In this document: piece by piece, positions 10,954 to 23,392 of the stretch | How the letters are laid out: every line of letters begins with the position of its first letter | Position numbering within the stretch: position 1 is the first letter of the stretch | Origin: Rosa chinensis | Taxonomy: Eukaryota > Streptophyta > Magnoliopsida > Rosales > Rosaceae | Length of the DNA: 64,000 bases | Assembly: GCF_002994745.2 (NCBI RefSeq) | Contig: NC_037093.1 | Location: forward strand, 67,351,510 to 67,415,509 | Direction: 5' to 3' | Position numbers and translations under genes: made by a program | Notes under the pieces: model-generated | Seen by the model: only the letters and a program-made list of their open reading frames with translations | What the model was told of the DNA's origin: nothing | Databases searched by the model: none

Positions 10954-12480
10954 GAAATATTTGAGAGAAGAGAGTTTGTCAGCCAAAATAGAAAAATTTT
11001 ACCAAAATATCCCTAAAATATTAAAAAACATTTGAGAAAGACAAAATGATCAATTCACAAATAAAATAAAAACAAAAGAAATTTAACAAAAAAAAATAAA
11101 AAATAAAATATGTGTAGAAATTTTCTCCACATTTTGTGGAATAACTTCACACGCAATTATCCACACCCATAAGATGTGTTTGAAGTCTAATATTATATAT
11201 AATATTTATGTCATTTTCGAAAACTACGTTCCTAATGGAAAATTATTTTTAAGACAATGAAGTGATGAACTAAGAAAGAATGAAAAGACGATAGAGACTA
11301 GTGTCAAATTGTAGCTAATGTCATTATGCTTGGAAGCTTATACTCTTGTTAATAATTTAATTAGTTGGGAGGACGAGAAAAAAATGTTGGACCGAGTGGG
11401 AAGAAGAACGTGCAAAGTGGATTGCCACATCCCACATGCAAGTTCGTGCACTTTTGCATTGGATTGCATTGCAACATCATTTTCCCCCTTTTGAATATTG
11501 ACTGAGGTTGCGTCTCCAAGTCAAGTCGTATCGAATTGCGTCTTCACTCCTATTTAGATATTTTCTCACACAAAACCAAATATTACTTAATTCTTCAACA
11601 ATTCGGAAAGTGAAACGAAATGGTTTGCCATTTAAGTTTCATTTTGGCAATCATTTTTCTCTTTTGTTAGTTAGGCTAACGTAGCAGCAGGAATGCAATT
11701 TGCCAATTACGCTAGTATTATTTTTCATTTAATAGTTACATTTATGAAATTAATAATTTTGTCAAAATACTTTTAGAAAAAAAAAATTAAGCCTCAACAA
11801 GACACTAGACTTAAAACGACTCTCTTATATGTCTCACTTTAGGTCCGGTCATGCTATTAAGGTTTGAGCTTTATTTTATTAAAATTTTAAGATTACACTG
11901 TTACATTCAACAATTCTAATATTAAGCTAAGTGAACTTTACATTGATTGGTTTTTAGAATTACGATTTGTTAAATATGTAAATGAAAGAATTCTTATGCT
12001 AAGGTACCATTCCGTTCAGCTCACAAATTTAAGATTTATTTTGGCTACGAATATTCCCATTACTCAAAGGAATTTCTATTCTCCTACCATCTTGAGATGT
12101 CATATAAATTTCAGTCAAAGATAAGTAAATCGTACACTCCAAAAAATAAATTCAGTCAAAAGCAGCCTTTAGCATAACCTGGCATTGGTTGCATAATAAT
12201 TCTTTAATTATCTCTGCCTCTCTGGAATCTGCCCTTTATTTATAAGACCGAAATACAAAATCCCCATGAAATAAAATTTTTCTAGCGTCAGAAAATTTAT
12301 GATTCCAATAAAACCCAAAAAAAAAAAAGGTCCCCTGTATGACTGCACGTGTGGTGCACAGTCCCACTGCACAAGGTTTTTGAACTGGCCACCGCTGGCT
12401 ATAACCGGTCACAACTGTCCGATTTATTCACCCAATTAATATTAAACAAAGTTTTTTTTTTTTTGGGTTCCGTCACCTGC
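10954..12480. other. Spacer upstream of the U-box gene
   Basis: AT-rich, with no gene or element with defined ends recognised. An A run and CACGTG (G-box) near 12345 may belong to the distal promoter of the U-box gene. Confidence 0.45.
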
Positions 12481-13192
12481 CCCCACAAGAAGACCAGCAC
12501 AGAGTGAGAGAGGAGAGACTGAAGAGAAGATTAGTCTAGTCCTTGTGCTTTTCCTCTGCCCTCTTCTTTCTTCTTACTCAGATGGGTATGGTTCTCTGAC
12601 CACTCTCACCCTCACATGTCTTTGTTCTTGTTCATCTAAGTTTCTCGGGTGGGTGGTGTTTGAGTGGTATCAGTTAAGTTTCGACCTTTTGGTTGCTTTT
12701 GATTCGATTGCGTTTATCTTTCTCTCGGTCTCTCTCTCTCTCTCTCTCCCCGATCTGGGAGGTGTGTATGATTTCGAACTTTTTGGGTGAGCTTGAAGGG
12801 GAAGTGAGAGAGGGGGGGGGGGGGGGGGGGGGCTTTGGTATTGGAGAAGAAGATTGCAACTTCATTATGGGCTTTGATTTGGTGATGATGGCGATGGAGG
12901 TAGTGGTGGTGGAGAAGTAGAACAAGGGTGGGCCTTTTTTGACCGTGGAAAAAAGAGAGAGAGAGAGAGGCAGCGGATAAAGCAAAAGAGTGTGAGAAAA
13001 GATAACCAATTTCATGGTCTTTGTTGCTTGCTTGTGATTGTCAAAGAGAGTAACAGAAAGCAAAAGCTTCTCTCTTTTTCCTCCAAGCCTTATGGGACTC
13101 ATTGCTCTTGCAGCTCAACTAGAATTTCTGTTTTTGGGTGTGTAAGGGGATTTCGGTCTTCTCTGTTTGCTCGATTCACGTAGAGCTAAAAA
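12481..13192 (+). promoter_or_regulatory. Probable leader of the U-box gene with CT, poly(G) and GA tracts
   Basis: The 700 bp before the ATG at 13193 are pyrimidine-rich, as in plant 5' leaders. They contain a CT repeat (12723-12748), 21 consecutive G (12812-12832) and a GA repeat (about 12955-12969). Several upstream ATGs are present, including 12587, 12766 and 12867, so either an intron removes part of this region or translation is restrained. The G tract could form a quadruplex and the CT and GA tracts could pair. No TATA box was assigned. Confidence 0.4.
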
Positions 13193-14548
13193 ATGCCGAT
13201 GTATCAGCCGCCTGGTCCGAGAAGGGTTGGGGATCTCAAGTTTGATGTGGGCGGTGGTGGGCAAGTTCTAGATCTGGAGACTGCTGTGAAAGATGGGATT
13301 CTGGGCGGCGGCGGTTTGTTAGTTTGCGGTGGCGTTGCGGCGGAGAAGTTGGATCTGAAGAAGATGATAGAAGAGCTGGAGTCCATTGAGATTCCCTCGG
13401 TGTTCATTTGCCCAATCTCATTGGAGCCAATGCAAGACCCTGTGACGCTTTGCACGGGTCAGACGTATGAGAGATCCAACATTCTCAAATGGTTTAACTT
13501 GGGGCACTATACTTGCCCCACAACAATGCAGGAGCTTTGGGACGACTCGGTCACGCCCAACAAGACCCTGCACCAGCTGATTCACAGCTGGTTTTCGCAG
13601 AAGTACTCGGCCATGAAGAAGAGGTCTGAGGATGTGCAGGGGAGGGCTTTGGAAATTTTGGAGACATTGAAGAAGGTGAAAGGCCAAGCTAGAGTTCAAG
13701 CTCTCAAGGAGCTGAGGCAGGTAGTGACGGCTCACTCTTCGGCTAAGAACACAGTGGTGGACAATGGAGGTATTGCTTTGATTTCTTCTCTATTGGGTCC
13801 TTTTACTTCGCACGCTGTTGGGTCCGAAGCAATTGGGACCCTCGTGCATTTGGACCTCAGTTCTGAGTCCAAGACGAGTCTGATGCAACCCGCAAAGATT
13901 TCGTTAATGGTTGATATGTTGAATGAGGGGTCGATTGAGACCAAGATCAATTGTACGAAATTGATTGATGTTTTGATGGAGGGCAAGGATTTGGAGTCAG
14001 AAATTGCCTCCAGTTTGAGTCTTGTGGTTGGATTGTTGAGGCTAGTGAAAGATAAGAGGCACTCGAAAGGGGTGTTGCCTGGACTGAGTTTGTTGAAGAC
14101 AATTTGTTCGCACGAGTCAGTCAGGAGCTCGGTTGTGAGTGTTGGGACAGTTCCTCAGGTGGTTGAGCTCTTGCCGAGCTTGAATCACGAGTGTTTGGAG
14201 CTAGCGCTTCATATCCTAGAAGTTTTGTCTACTCTTCAAGAAGGAAGAGAGGCTTTGAGATGTTGCGCCAAGACAATCCCTAGTGTGGTTGCACTGTTGA
14301 TGAAGGTTTCGGAGACGTGTACGCAGCTTGCATTGTCAATCTTGTGGGCTGTTTGCAAGCTCGCCCCAGACGAATGTGCTTCCGTTGCAGTTGAAGCAGG
14401 TCTAGCAGCGAAACTGCTTCTCGTGATTCAGAGTGGATGCAATCCTACACTGAAGCAAAGGGCTGCTGAGCTCTTGAAGTTGTGTAGTCTAAATTACACC
14501 ACTACTACATTCATTTCCAAGTGTAAGCTTACTAGAACAATACAATGA
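13193..14548 (+). CDS. PUB30: U-box E3 ubiquitin ligase, PUB30/PUB31 type
   Basis: A single-exon gene of 451 aa. Residues 68-141 form the U-box (SVFICPISLEPMQDPVTLCT... through TTMQELWDDSVTP), which recruits E2 enzymes without zinc. The preceding EKLDLKKMIEEL and the ending FISKCKLTRTIQ match what I know of Arabidopsis PUB30/PUB31. The remainder is helical, Leu-rich, ARM-like repeat sequence presumed to bind substrate. The usual family length is about 440-450 aa, so it looks complete. Translation starts at MPMYQPPG, agreeing with the family N-terminus MPMFQP. In Arabidopsis PUB30 acts in salt-stress responses; the role here is inferred. The neighbouring BSD, CF9-like and PSK genes are in the same order as around At3g49810. 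PUB30 versus PUB31 cannot be separated by eye. Confidence 0.93.
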   Translation: MPMYQPPGPRRVGDLKFDVGGGGQVLDLETAVKDGILGGGGLLVCGGVAAEKLDLKKMIEELESIEIPSVFICPISLEPMQDPVTLCTGQTYERSNILKWFNLGHYTCPTTMQELWDDSVTPNKTLHQLIHSWFSQKYSAMKKRSEDVQGRALEILETLKKVKGQARVQALKELRQVVTAHSSAKNTVVDNGGIALISSLLGPFTSHAVGSEAIGTLVHLDLSSESKTSLMQPAKISLMVDMLNEGSIETKINCTKLIDVLMEGKDLESEIASSLSLVVGLLRLVKDKRHSKGVLPGLSLLKTICSHESVRSSVVSVGTVPQVVELLPSLNHECLELALHILEVLSTLQEGREALRCCAKTIPSVVALLMKVSETCTQLALSILWAVCKLAPDECASVAVEAGLAAKLLLVIQSGCNPTLKQRAAELLKLCSLNYTTTTFISKCKLTRTIQ

Positions 14549-16026
14549 AGCGAAAAAATCGGTGTACTGGCACTTTGTTGATATACTTCATTCTCACAAT
14601 TTTACTTTGTCCCAATGGATAAAGAAGCCAAAGAGCTTATGGGATCCAAGAAAATTCAAGTCTAAAAGCCAATTGGTGTTTCTGAGGTACCCTTCTTCCT
14701 TGTGTATACTAGAAATCTTTGATTGTATTGGAACAATTGTTTCCACCACCAGAAAAGAATCATAATTTCATAATGTGGATGGATAGACTGGGCACTCTAT
14801 TGCAATTTTCATTGTTACGATTCCACTGTATAAGCTGGCACCATGCAGTTTTGTGTATTCCATCAGTCTCTCCACCATTGTAGAGCTTCTTCTTTTCTTT
14901 AATTGAAAATTTTCTCCATTGTAGAGTTGGCACATTCAGTTAATTGGTTAGAAACTGTGGTTAGCTCCTATTAATGATGGCTACTGTATAGGTTGATTTG
15001 CATTATGTCTTTTCAGAGATGACTAGCTGAGAAAGATGGGTTTGCTTGTTTAGTTAGTCTTTCTTTTAAGACCTACATTGACTGGTGGTGTAGTGTAGTA
15101 CAATGTTTTACTGCTTCTGGAAAAAAGCTGTGAGGGGAAACAGAGTTTCTTTGCTCATAATGAATACTGATCAAAAGGAGAAGAACTGACTAGACTTGAC
15201 TTAAAAACTTTACATGAGCCAAGGAAATTGCAGCACAATCATAGTTCATAGATAACCTACCCTACACAAAAGGTTATTCTTAAGTCGAAATCATGACAGG
15301 TTATTTCCAAACTCAGAATTTACCACTTACAAAGAGTAAATTTATATCGCTAGTTCAAATATGTAGATTTATGTCACTAGTTCAAATCGTGGGGACGTAT
15401 ATAATTACTCTTGGGTCTATAGTCTATACAACCTTGAACTGAAAAATTAAGTCTTATCCCATCAAATTAATCATCAACCTCCATTCATGAACCAGATTTG
15501 CCTTGTGCTTTTTGGATTCCCAAAGTTTCAATGATTTTTATTTTATATTTTTGTGGGATATTAACATAATTATGTATTACTTTGAAGCTTAAGGGCCCTC
15601 ATATCCACTTTTGTTGTCACGAATGGGCGCACATAAGCACATGGATGGCTCCCAAAGCAATGAAAAGAGAGATTTGTACCCAAAAAAAAAAAAAAAAGAT
15701 CATTGAAACCTAGTCTACCTGAAAAGGAGAGAGGACAAGAACCAAAAAATACTTCGGTGGCATTAGCAACCATGGCATCTTTGAATGGAATTAGGGTCTA
15801 CTTGTTTTAATAAAAAACAACATAAATTTCGATGTTTTCGCTAGGATTCGGGTAAAACGACGTAGTTGTTCCTTGAAAATGGTACAATAGCTAAGTTTTA
15901 GGGACTCTTTCTACGTAATGATCGATCTAAACTGTTGCTATTATGTCACCCTTTTTTATATTAATCAATGCACTAAAAACCATCACTGACCCTCTTATGA
16001 AGCAGGTATCATGTGATTGTAACATA
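14549..16026. other. 3' region of the U-box gene and spacer
   Basis: The first few hundred bases probably hold the 3' untranslated region. At 15335-15390 a short motif (CTAGTTCAAAT) is repeated twice. A poly(A) run lies at 15681-15696. No further gene is supported. Confidence 0.45.
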
Positions 16027-16168
16027 AACTATCATAGGGTCGTGACCACTTACCCTATTTTAATCTAAAAATTACCCACTTATTTCACTAGGAGTTTTTT
16101 AATCTCATTTACCCAATCTAATATCTATTGACAGTTTTGACCTTATTTTAATTATTAAATTACACTCA

Positions 16169-16277
<109 letters not shown>

Positions 16278-16279
16278 TC

Positions 16280-16760
16280 CGCTTCCCACCCAGACCACCG
16301 TCGTCAAGCCCTAGGCCTCGTAGCTTCCATCACCACCGGCTACCAATTAGAATTTCTAGGCCATCACCGCCGCACTCCATCATCGAGCCTATGCCTCCAT
16401 CGTTGCCGTCGTCATGCTCGTCTGCTGCAACAAAGTCGGCAACTTCTCGATCTCGTAATTGGATTCAACGACTCGTTGGGGTCGTAGACGGAGAGGAAGG
16501 AGAGTCCGGAGATGGCGCCGAGGAGGTAGGATTCGGATCGGGCCTGGACTGAGCAGAGGGCCTGGATGGCGAGGCCGGAGTTGTTGGTGGTGTCGGCGTC
16601 GATTAGAGGACAGGGATTTGTGGCGGAGCTCGAGGAGGAGGGCGACGCGACCCTGGCAGACACCGGCGACAAGGAGGAGGTGGCAGTTGGAAGGATTGGT
16701 TGAGAAAAAGTCCCGGCCGGGGGGGGGGGGGGGGGAGGGGGTGGCTGAAGTTTGCTCCGA
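16280..16760 (-). pseudogene. GC-rich captured coding-like segment, source unknown
   Basis: Minus-strand frames are open across 16412-16672 and 16389-16937. One contains STNPSNCHLLLVAGVCQG then ALLLELRHKSL. Another, downstream and in a shifted frame, contains SYLLGAISGLSFLSVYDPNE. Both look like parts of real protein sequence joined by a frame change. I do not recognise the parent gene. A G tract at 16720-16742 interrupts it. Confidence 0.4.
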
Positions 16761-16941
16761 TTTGGTGCCTAGAGCAAATTTCTGGGTTTTGGGTGGCCTT
16801 TTTTTTTTTTTTGGTATACTATGAGCTCCAAGAATGGGGAAGGAAAAAAAAAAGTGAACATGCATAATTGAACATATAAATTGATCAATTGTGTCTGTAG
16901 TGTATTCATTTTGGTTTTGGGAGTTTATGCAATTCACTTGA

Positions 16942-17072
16942 GGGCAATAATATGATTATTGGAGTGTAATAATATGATTATTGGGGGCAATAATATGAGT
17001 ATTGGAGGACAATAATATGATTATTGGGAGGCAATAATATGATTATTGGGGGGAAATAATATGGTTACTGGG
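16942..17072. repeat. Minisatellite, about six units of 21-23 bp
   Basis: Units vary around GGCAATAATATGATTATTGG with an added G-rich spacer. Six copies run in tandem and are slightly diverged. They lie within the Mutator-like element. Confidence 0.9.
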
Positions 17073-17408
17073 TATTCTTAGTGGGTAATAAATTCAGAAG
17101 CCGAAATCCGGTCACCAATTCAGTAACCGATCGCCAATTCCGGTCACCCGTTTGCCGGAGTCCGCGGTCGGCCACTGGTCACCGGAGCCCAGCAAGGTGG
17201 AGGATGACTTCTCTCTCTAAGCGACAAAAAAGGAGAGGGCAAAATTGTCTCAAAAATAAAAAAAATGAATAAAAAAAAAAACTTAATTGGGTGTTAGGGA
17301 AATGATCTCTTAAAGTGTTTGGGTAAGTTGGCAATCTCTTAAAGTGTTTGGGTAAGTGAGGTTAATTAACTCAAAAATTGGGTAAATGATCATTTTCTCA
17401 ACTATCAT

Positions 17409-18471
17409 TTCGGTATCGAAACCGAAACCCTGGTATGTAAAGAATGAAACATTTTCCCATCGTTTTAGGGATTCACATTTTCAGCTTCATGGGCTCAATG
17501 TAATGCACAACTATTCTATAGTAGGATAGAACATGAGTGAGCCCAGTAACATGGGCTGTACATTCGCCCAAAGTGTTAAGCTCATGAGCTCAAAACTTTC
17601 CCGCTTTCCAATTACTAAATTTCAATCTTATTCAGGCCCAATAACTTAGGGCCGAAATTAGATTAACTGCTATAAAATCAAAGTACCCAAATGCAGGGCC
17701 CGACCTTGGGAAGTAGGCCACTGCTTATGCCCTCTAAATTTTGCTTTTATGAAAAATTATTTTTCTTATAAAAAAATATATATATATATATAGTTTTCCC
17801 CGTATTTTTTTAGGCTGAATATTTTTCAGATTATTTACAACAAAAAAATTCATGAAAATTTGAACGTAAGTATTGGTTCGATGAACTCCAATTCCTCACT
17901 TCGCTTTGGCCCCCTGTAATCTTAGAAATTAGAATCAATCTCATCTGAATAGCCAAAGCAAAACAAGTAGCTTAGCTTAAATTTAAAGAAAATTTCTAGA
18001 TACATATAAATGAATGATAGTGGGGAAATGAGCCAAATCACATTTGTTGAGCTAGATTTTTACAATTTAGTTGTTCACAATTTATATAAGAAAATAAGCC
18101 GATCACAGAATTACGAGTCACATATAACAACAAAGTGAAAAAGTCACTAATACCACATGAACCGAGCTCGAAGCAGTGAACAGTATATGAACAAAACGCA
18201 AAAATAAAAGGAAAAAAAATATTTAAAAATTAAAAGCACTGAGTAGTGCGGGACGATGAGTATGATTGAATGTGTAATAATTTTGTTTTATGTGGGTAGA
18301 ATACACAGGTGGCATGAGTCGATAGGCTCCACCAACTTCGACAGATTGGTCCATAAACCAGTAGATACACGCACTTTTCACTGCGCCCGTACACTTTTTG
18401 AAACCCCCATTTTGAATCCCTCACTTTCTTCTCTCCAAATCCCAACAAACACCAAAAAAAAAAAATTGAAA
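17409..18471 (+). promoter_or_regulatory. Spacer and promoter region of the BSD gene with GGCCCA/TGGGCT motifs
   Basis: Between 17490 and 17700 there are at least five TGGGCT/AGCCCA/GGCCCA motifs (for example CATGGGCTCA, TGAGCCCAGT, CAGGCCCAAT), a Site II-like cluster. They lie 770-980 bp upstream of the start, so the link to the BSD gene is tentative. The rest is AT-rich with no gene. Confidence 0.35.
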
Positions 18472-20755
18472 ATGTCATGGCTCGCCCACTCGCTCTCTAA
18501 ATCCCTCCGTATCGACGGCGACGGCGGCGACGGCGAAGGCCAAGATCACGACGACGACGTCGTACCCCACCACCACACCAACAATGAAGCTGACGTCCCG
18601 CCCACCGCCTCCACCAAACCCCAAGACAACGAAATCCAATCGGATGCAGAAGCAGTTGAAGACGCCCAAACGCGTGGCGTGAAAGAAGACCTGTCGGAAT
18701 TCCAGCAGACCCTAACGCGCCAATTCTGGGGCGTCGCCTCGTTTCTTGCGCCACCACCGCCCTCTGATCGATTAGCTTCTCCGCCCGATTGCGATCGATC
18801 CGAGCCGGCCGATCACCCACCCGGTCAATCGCCGATGGCGTTGAATGAAGACGAAGAAGAGGAGGAGGAGGAGGAGGAGGAGTGCGCCGTCGGTGTCACT
18901 GACGAGGTCTTGGCCTTCGCTAGAAACATCGCGATGCATCCAGAGACCTGGTTGGACTTTCCTCTTGATGAAGAAGAAGACTTGGGAGGTATGTGTGAAT
19001 GTATATATACACACTTATCATATATGAATGTACATCTCAGTTCTTGTTAATTCTTTGGTTAATTGATTGTTAATCTCCAAATTTGAATGTTCTTGTTTGT
19101 TCTAAATCTTATGTTAGGTGTGTTGCATCTGCTCTATTGTTTGGTAGTACATTGTGTGCTGTGTTTAGTTGAGGGGCTGAGATTTGTAAAAGGATTAGCT
19201 TGAATGTATGTTTCGAATAATGTAGTTGATAATAGTTGCGAAATTTGAAATTAGTGCGCAGGGTAGTGGGATTATATATTACATTGGGATTGATTGTAGG
19301 TTTTTTTTTTTTCGTTTTTCTTGATCAAGGATGTGCGTTTTGGAGTGATGTAGTTCTGTAATTGGTGCCTAATTTATGCACATTTCTTATTCTAGATTTT
19401 GAAATGTCTGATGCCCAGCAAGAGCATGCTATGATGATTGAACATCTTGCGCCGAGATTAGCTGCTTTGAGAATCGAGCTTTGTCCGTGCCATATGAGCG
19501 AGAGTTACTTCTGGAAAGTCTATTTTGTTCTTCTGCATTCGAGGCTCAACAAGCAGGATGCTGAGGTTTTGTCCACACCTCAGGTAAGCTTTTCGTTTTT
19601 GTAATTGCTTTCAGTGTCCCTTTATCAAAGGATTCGATTCAATGCTGGTTCAAACTTAGACCTCAAAACTTTGACTTTAAGATACTACTATGTAATATAT
19701 CAAATTGCGACTGTTGCTTCATGCCAATCCTTGACTTTCAGATTCCATTTGTTTATTCTTACGCAAGACCAAGCTTGAGTATATCAAATATACACAAGTA
19801 TCGGTGATATTGAGTGCAAGTAATTGCTTGAACTGCTCTATGGGATTTTCCAGGGATGGCTTTTGATAGTTCTAGACGTTCATTCATACACATTGGGTAT
19901 TCATTCTTGGGTAGAGTTCAACTTCAGTATTCTGTAGGTTACAGTTGGTCTTTCTAAGTTTATTGAAGAGACAGAAAACGAGGAGAGGCCAATCAGTCCT
20001 TGCATTTGATGTAGTTGGTTGAAGTCTTTTAATTGCATTTTTTATGAATTTCTGGATGGATTCAAATTTTCGCACACACATACATATATACACGTATCTG
20101 ATTTTGTGTCCTGTGGAAGTTAGGAATAACTAGAAAGATCATTCCCAAAGCATTGGAACAATTTTTGAGATTTTTCCCAAGTTTAAGCAGAAAACATTTT
20201 GTTAATGAAATCTTGCAGGTAATGGAAGCCAGAGCAATGTGGATGCAAGAGCTACAATGTCAGACTCCAACATCAATTTCTAAAATGTCAGAACATGAAT
20301 GGTTTGGAAGAAGCACTTCACATTTAAAATACAGTTCAAATGCAATACATGAAGATTATGAAGATTACTCTCCGGTCTCATCACATACTCCTCATTATGA
20401 GGATACACTTCATAAGACGTATCCTTTTGAATCAACCATGCCTTCCACAGCCGATGAGACTGAGAAGCACCCAGTTGAGAGTAATGAGATGCCATTCATT
20501 GATAAGTCCGTTATCGAAGAAAAGCCCTTCATTAGGACTGAGGATAAGAATGTGACAGTCGGTCCATCCTCTGAGATACTAGTTAATAGCTATGACGACG
20601 ACGACGATGATGACTGGCCAGAGGATGATGGTGAATTATATGGGTGTAGTGGAACAGCTGTTGCTTTGATAAATGAAGAAGACATATCTTTTAGTGATCT
20701 TGAGGATGATGATTTCCAGGCACCCTCTAAATTAAAGTTCATCTCAAAGGAGTAA
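18472..20755 (+). CDS. BSD domain-containing protein
   Basis: Exons 18472-18988, 19396-19583 and 20219-20755 give 413 aa; all junctions are GT-AG and in frame. The N-terminus MSWLAHSLSKSLRIDGDG is followed by an acidic and His/Pro-rich stretch and an E-run. The BSD domain (about residues 145-230) runs from VTDEVLAFARNIAMHPETWL through exon 2, where SDAQQEHAMMIEHLAPRLAA and ESYFWKVYFVLL carry the conserved Phe-Trp-type helix. The C-terminal part is acidic, with a D-run and WPEDD. BSD domains occur in TFIIH p62 and synapse-associated proteins; the function of the plant family is not established. It corresponds to the gene next to PUB30 in Arabidopsis (At3g49800). The upstream in-frame extension from 18256 has no support as coding. 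Confidence 0.9.
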
Positions 20756-21808
20756 GAAATATGAAGGACAATACATGTAAATGACTATGCACGGGCTCTG
20801 CTCACTGGAGAAAAGATGGAACTTTAAGTCATCTGATAACTGTAGGGGCGAGGAATTTTAGATAACTTGCAAATTCCCTACTCAATAGCCCCACGCAGTG
20901 ACTCTTCTAAATCACATGAGAACTGTTCTACTGAATAGTCCTGCACTCAGACGAAAGCCTGTGTTGATGCTACTGTTCTAATACCAAATTGTACATGATT
21001 TTGTTGCCAACTAGCAACTCAAGTCTTTAGAGAAAAGTTTATGTTTGATTGATTGATTGGTTTGGATAGGATTTGTAATTACAATATATAGTGATTCGGT
21101 GATGGAAAGAAGAATTTGCTCAAAATTTTGGTGGTTAAAAGATGTGTATGCTGAATGTCTGATCGTGGAATGAATAAAAACAATTTTGCCTTTCTTGTTA
21201 TTCATCTTCTGTATATATCTCTTTGCATGAACGCAATTGATAGACGCAAGTTTACCTGATGTTTTCATGAGTTTCTAAACCAGCTGTATCTGCCTGTGGT
21301 GGAGTTCACCGGCCTATGGACAGATAGCTGAGTATTTGCTTTTCATGGAGATATCAGTAGTGTCGTCGCTTGGTAGATTTATAAACCTACACACGATATA
21401 TATATTTTGCATCTCTTCGGGGTATATTAATGCATCAATGCTACTCTACAATGAATAATGCAGACGTTCCATTGTTGAACCTGACTCGACACCTTTTCAA
21501 TAAAGAAAATCTAGTCTTAGATGTTAATGTTTATCATCATGCGTGACTCAAATGTAAAAGATGCCAAATTACTAATAGAGGATCTGGAGATGTGAGAATG
21601 CCAGAAAGGGATTCTATAATAATGGAAAATTTAACTTTTTTCAGGTAATTGGAAACATATACGTAAAGAGAAGATATGGATAACCAAATTTTCCGGTGTG
21701 AAAACATTAAAGAGCAGAATCCAGCAATTCTCTGAAACAATTAAAGGAATACCATATGTGTTCATAATAACATGCATGAATGAGAAGGCATAAAATTGAA
21801 GTACATGC
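20756..21808. other. 3' region of the BSD gene and spacer
   Basis: No gene or element with clear ends. AT-rich sequence, with short ORFs that look random. Confidence 0.5.
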
Positions 21809-21819
21809 TATATATATAG
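21809..21819 (+). promoter_or_regulatory. TATA box for the CYSTM gene
   Basis: TATATATATAG lies 115-125 bp upstream of the ATG at 21934. It is followed by an ordinary short leader. Confidence 0.5.
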
Positions 21820-21933
21820 GACCCAGAGTCGAGGTTTCTCAATCACATTTGAGTAATTCTATACCAATTCTATAAGGCTAGTACTCTTGCTTTGAAGAAA
21901 TAAGTTGAATCTCCTCTATTCAAGTCGAAAAAT

Positions 21934-22449
21934 ATGAGTTCTGGTATGTTATAGCTTCCCATACAGTTTGTTTATGGAGTCTTCTTAGTTTTGGCCTTCA
22001 AATTTTATGTTTTTGTTGTTCTTTCTCTGTGTTTGGTGTTTACTTAATCTAGTGATAAAAAATCATATGGATCTGTAGGTTATCCTCCACCTGGTTATGG
22101 TGGATATCCACCACCATCAACCGGCTATCCTCAGCCTCCTCAGCCTCAAGTTATTGTCCAACAACCACCACCACCACAACAATCGCAATCCACTGGATGC
22201 ATGGAAGGATGGTAGTTTCTTTCTCTTGTCCATCTATTGTCATATTAATTACTGTCCCGAAGACTTGTAAATCAGTAGTAGTTGAGTGTTAATTTATTGT
22301 CAAAACCAAATTGTTGGGTAGATCGATCTCAGATGCTTAACCAACCAAAAGGGAAGAGGAAATTGTACACTGACTAAATCATTCCTTGACATCCTTGCAG
22401 TTTGGCTGCTCTTTGCTGTTGTTGCTGCTTGGAAATGCTTTTCTCATAA
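21934..22449 (+). CDS. CYSTM-family cysteine-rich transmembrane microprotein
   Basis: Three exons, 21934-21943 (only 10 nt), 22079-22211 and 22401-22449, give 63 aa with GT-AG introns and consistent phases. The protein begins MSSGYPPPGYGGYPPP, has a Pro/Gln-rich middle, and ends GCMEGCLAALCCCCCLEMLF. That ending is the cysteine-rich transmembrane module shared by plant and fungal stress proteins; it is short and hydrophobic with a run of five Cys. Family members sit in membranes, often form dimers and affect stress tolerance; the role here is inferred. The gene is split into pieces too small for simple ORF finding. No frame, start or splice problem is seen. Confidence 0.9.
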
Positions 22450-23392
22450 AACAGATCAAGGATGTATGCTGCTTCACATTGGAAGCTAATAATGCGGAAT
22501 AATATATACAGTCTAGCTAGTTTGCATTTGAGTTTTGCTTATTGTATGCAAGGAACGATGTAAATGCATGTTGCTTTCCTTCAATTGAAATGAATTGCAT
22601 GAATTTTGGACTCAATTTCCACAACACCTTTGCTTATAAGTGAAGAACATGAGACTAAAACCATCAGAGCAAACAAATATAGGTCGAAAGTTTCAAGCTT
22701 AGACAATATGAGATGTAAGTGTAGGCCATAAAAGTAAAACCATCAGAGCAAACAAATATGAGCCAAAGTTCCATACTATGACAATATCATGATGCTTACT
22801 GAATTCTGTTTATGTCTATACATGTAAAATAATTTTCTTATGAAAATAACAACATTAATTCTGATACAAAAGATCTAATCACTGCTAACAATATGAACAA
22901 CATGAGGTGGAGGATGATGCTTGAAAGGTTTAGTTGAGAAAAGATTATAATTCTCCATATTTTGATAACCAATGAGTGATTAGTGACCAAAAGTTCTCCG
23001 GCTCAAAAATACGAACTACAAATCATTCTTAAATTTTCTCCAATATCTCACTCAATATCACAATCAAACTAGATTTCGAATAAGACATGTTCGACAATTT
23101 TTTTTCAAATACACTAAAAATGACAATCCGTTATGTAATTCAACGATAAGTATTCTTCAACAATTGTTGGAAAGTGTTTTGAACTTCATCCTTTGTTCTC
23201 TACAGAAACTAAGAATCATTACAAAGATAAATGCCTCAAAAATGAGTTCGATATGAAACACAAGATTCTTATATGCATGATCAATTTGCTTAATATTTAC
23301 GCTCATGAATTTCATACTTCAGTGCTTTTTCCTATGATTTTTTCTTTTTCTCAAGCATTTAATCATTTTAATTTATGTAATTATCAATTTAA
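22450..23392. repeat. First copy of a decayed repeat downstream of CYSTM
   Basis: Within it, a segment starting AAAACCATCAGAGCAAACAA occurs twice (about 22660 and 22738). The stretch 23006-23390 (starting GCTCAAAAATACGAACTACA) is about 85-90 percent alike, by eye, to 26873-27268. A shorter third relative lies at about 26040-26150. No ORF is shared intact. The copies appear to be old segmental duplications. Confidence 0.75.

Noticed and set aside
12674..13102. 142-codon minus-strand ORF with Pro runs
   Set aside because: It is produced by the complement of the G, CT and GA tracts in the U-box leader.
16389..16937. 182-codon minus-strand ORF as a functional gene
   Set aside because: It lies within a transposable element, crosses a G tract, and mixes protein-like pieces from different frames.
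18256..18471. N-terminal extension of the BSD protein
   Set aside because: The stretch is AT-rich promoter-like sequence. MSWLAHSLSKSL at 18472 is the natural start and follows a leader-like A run.
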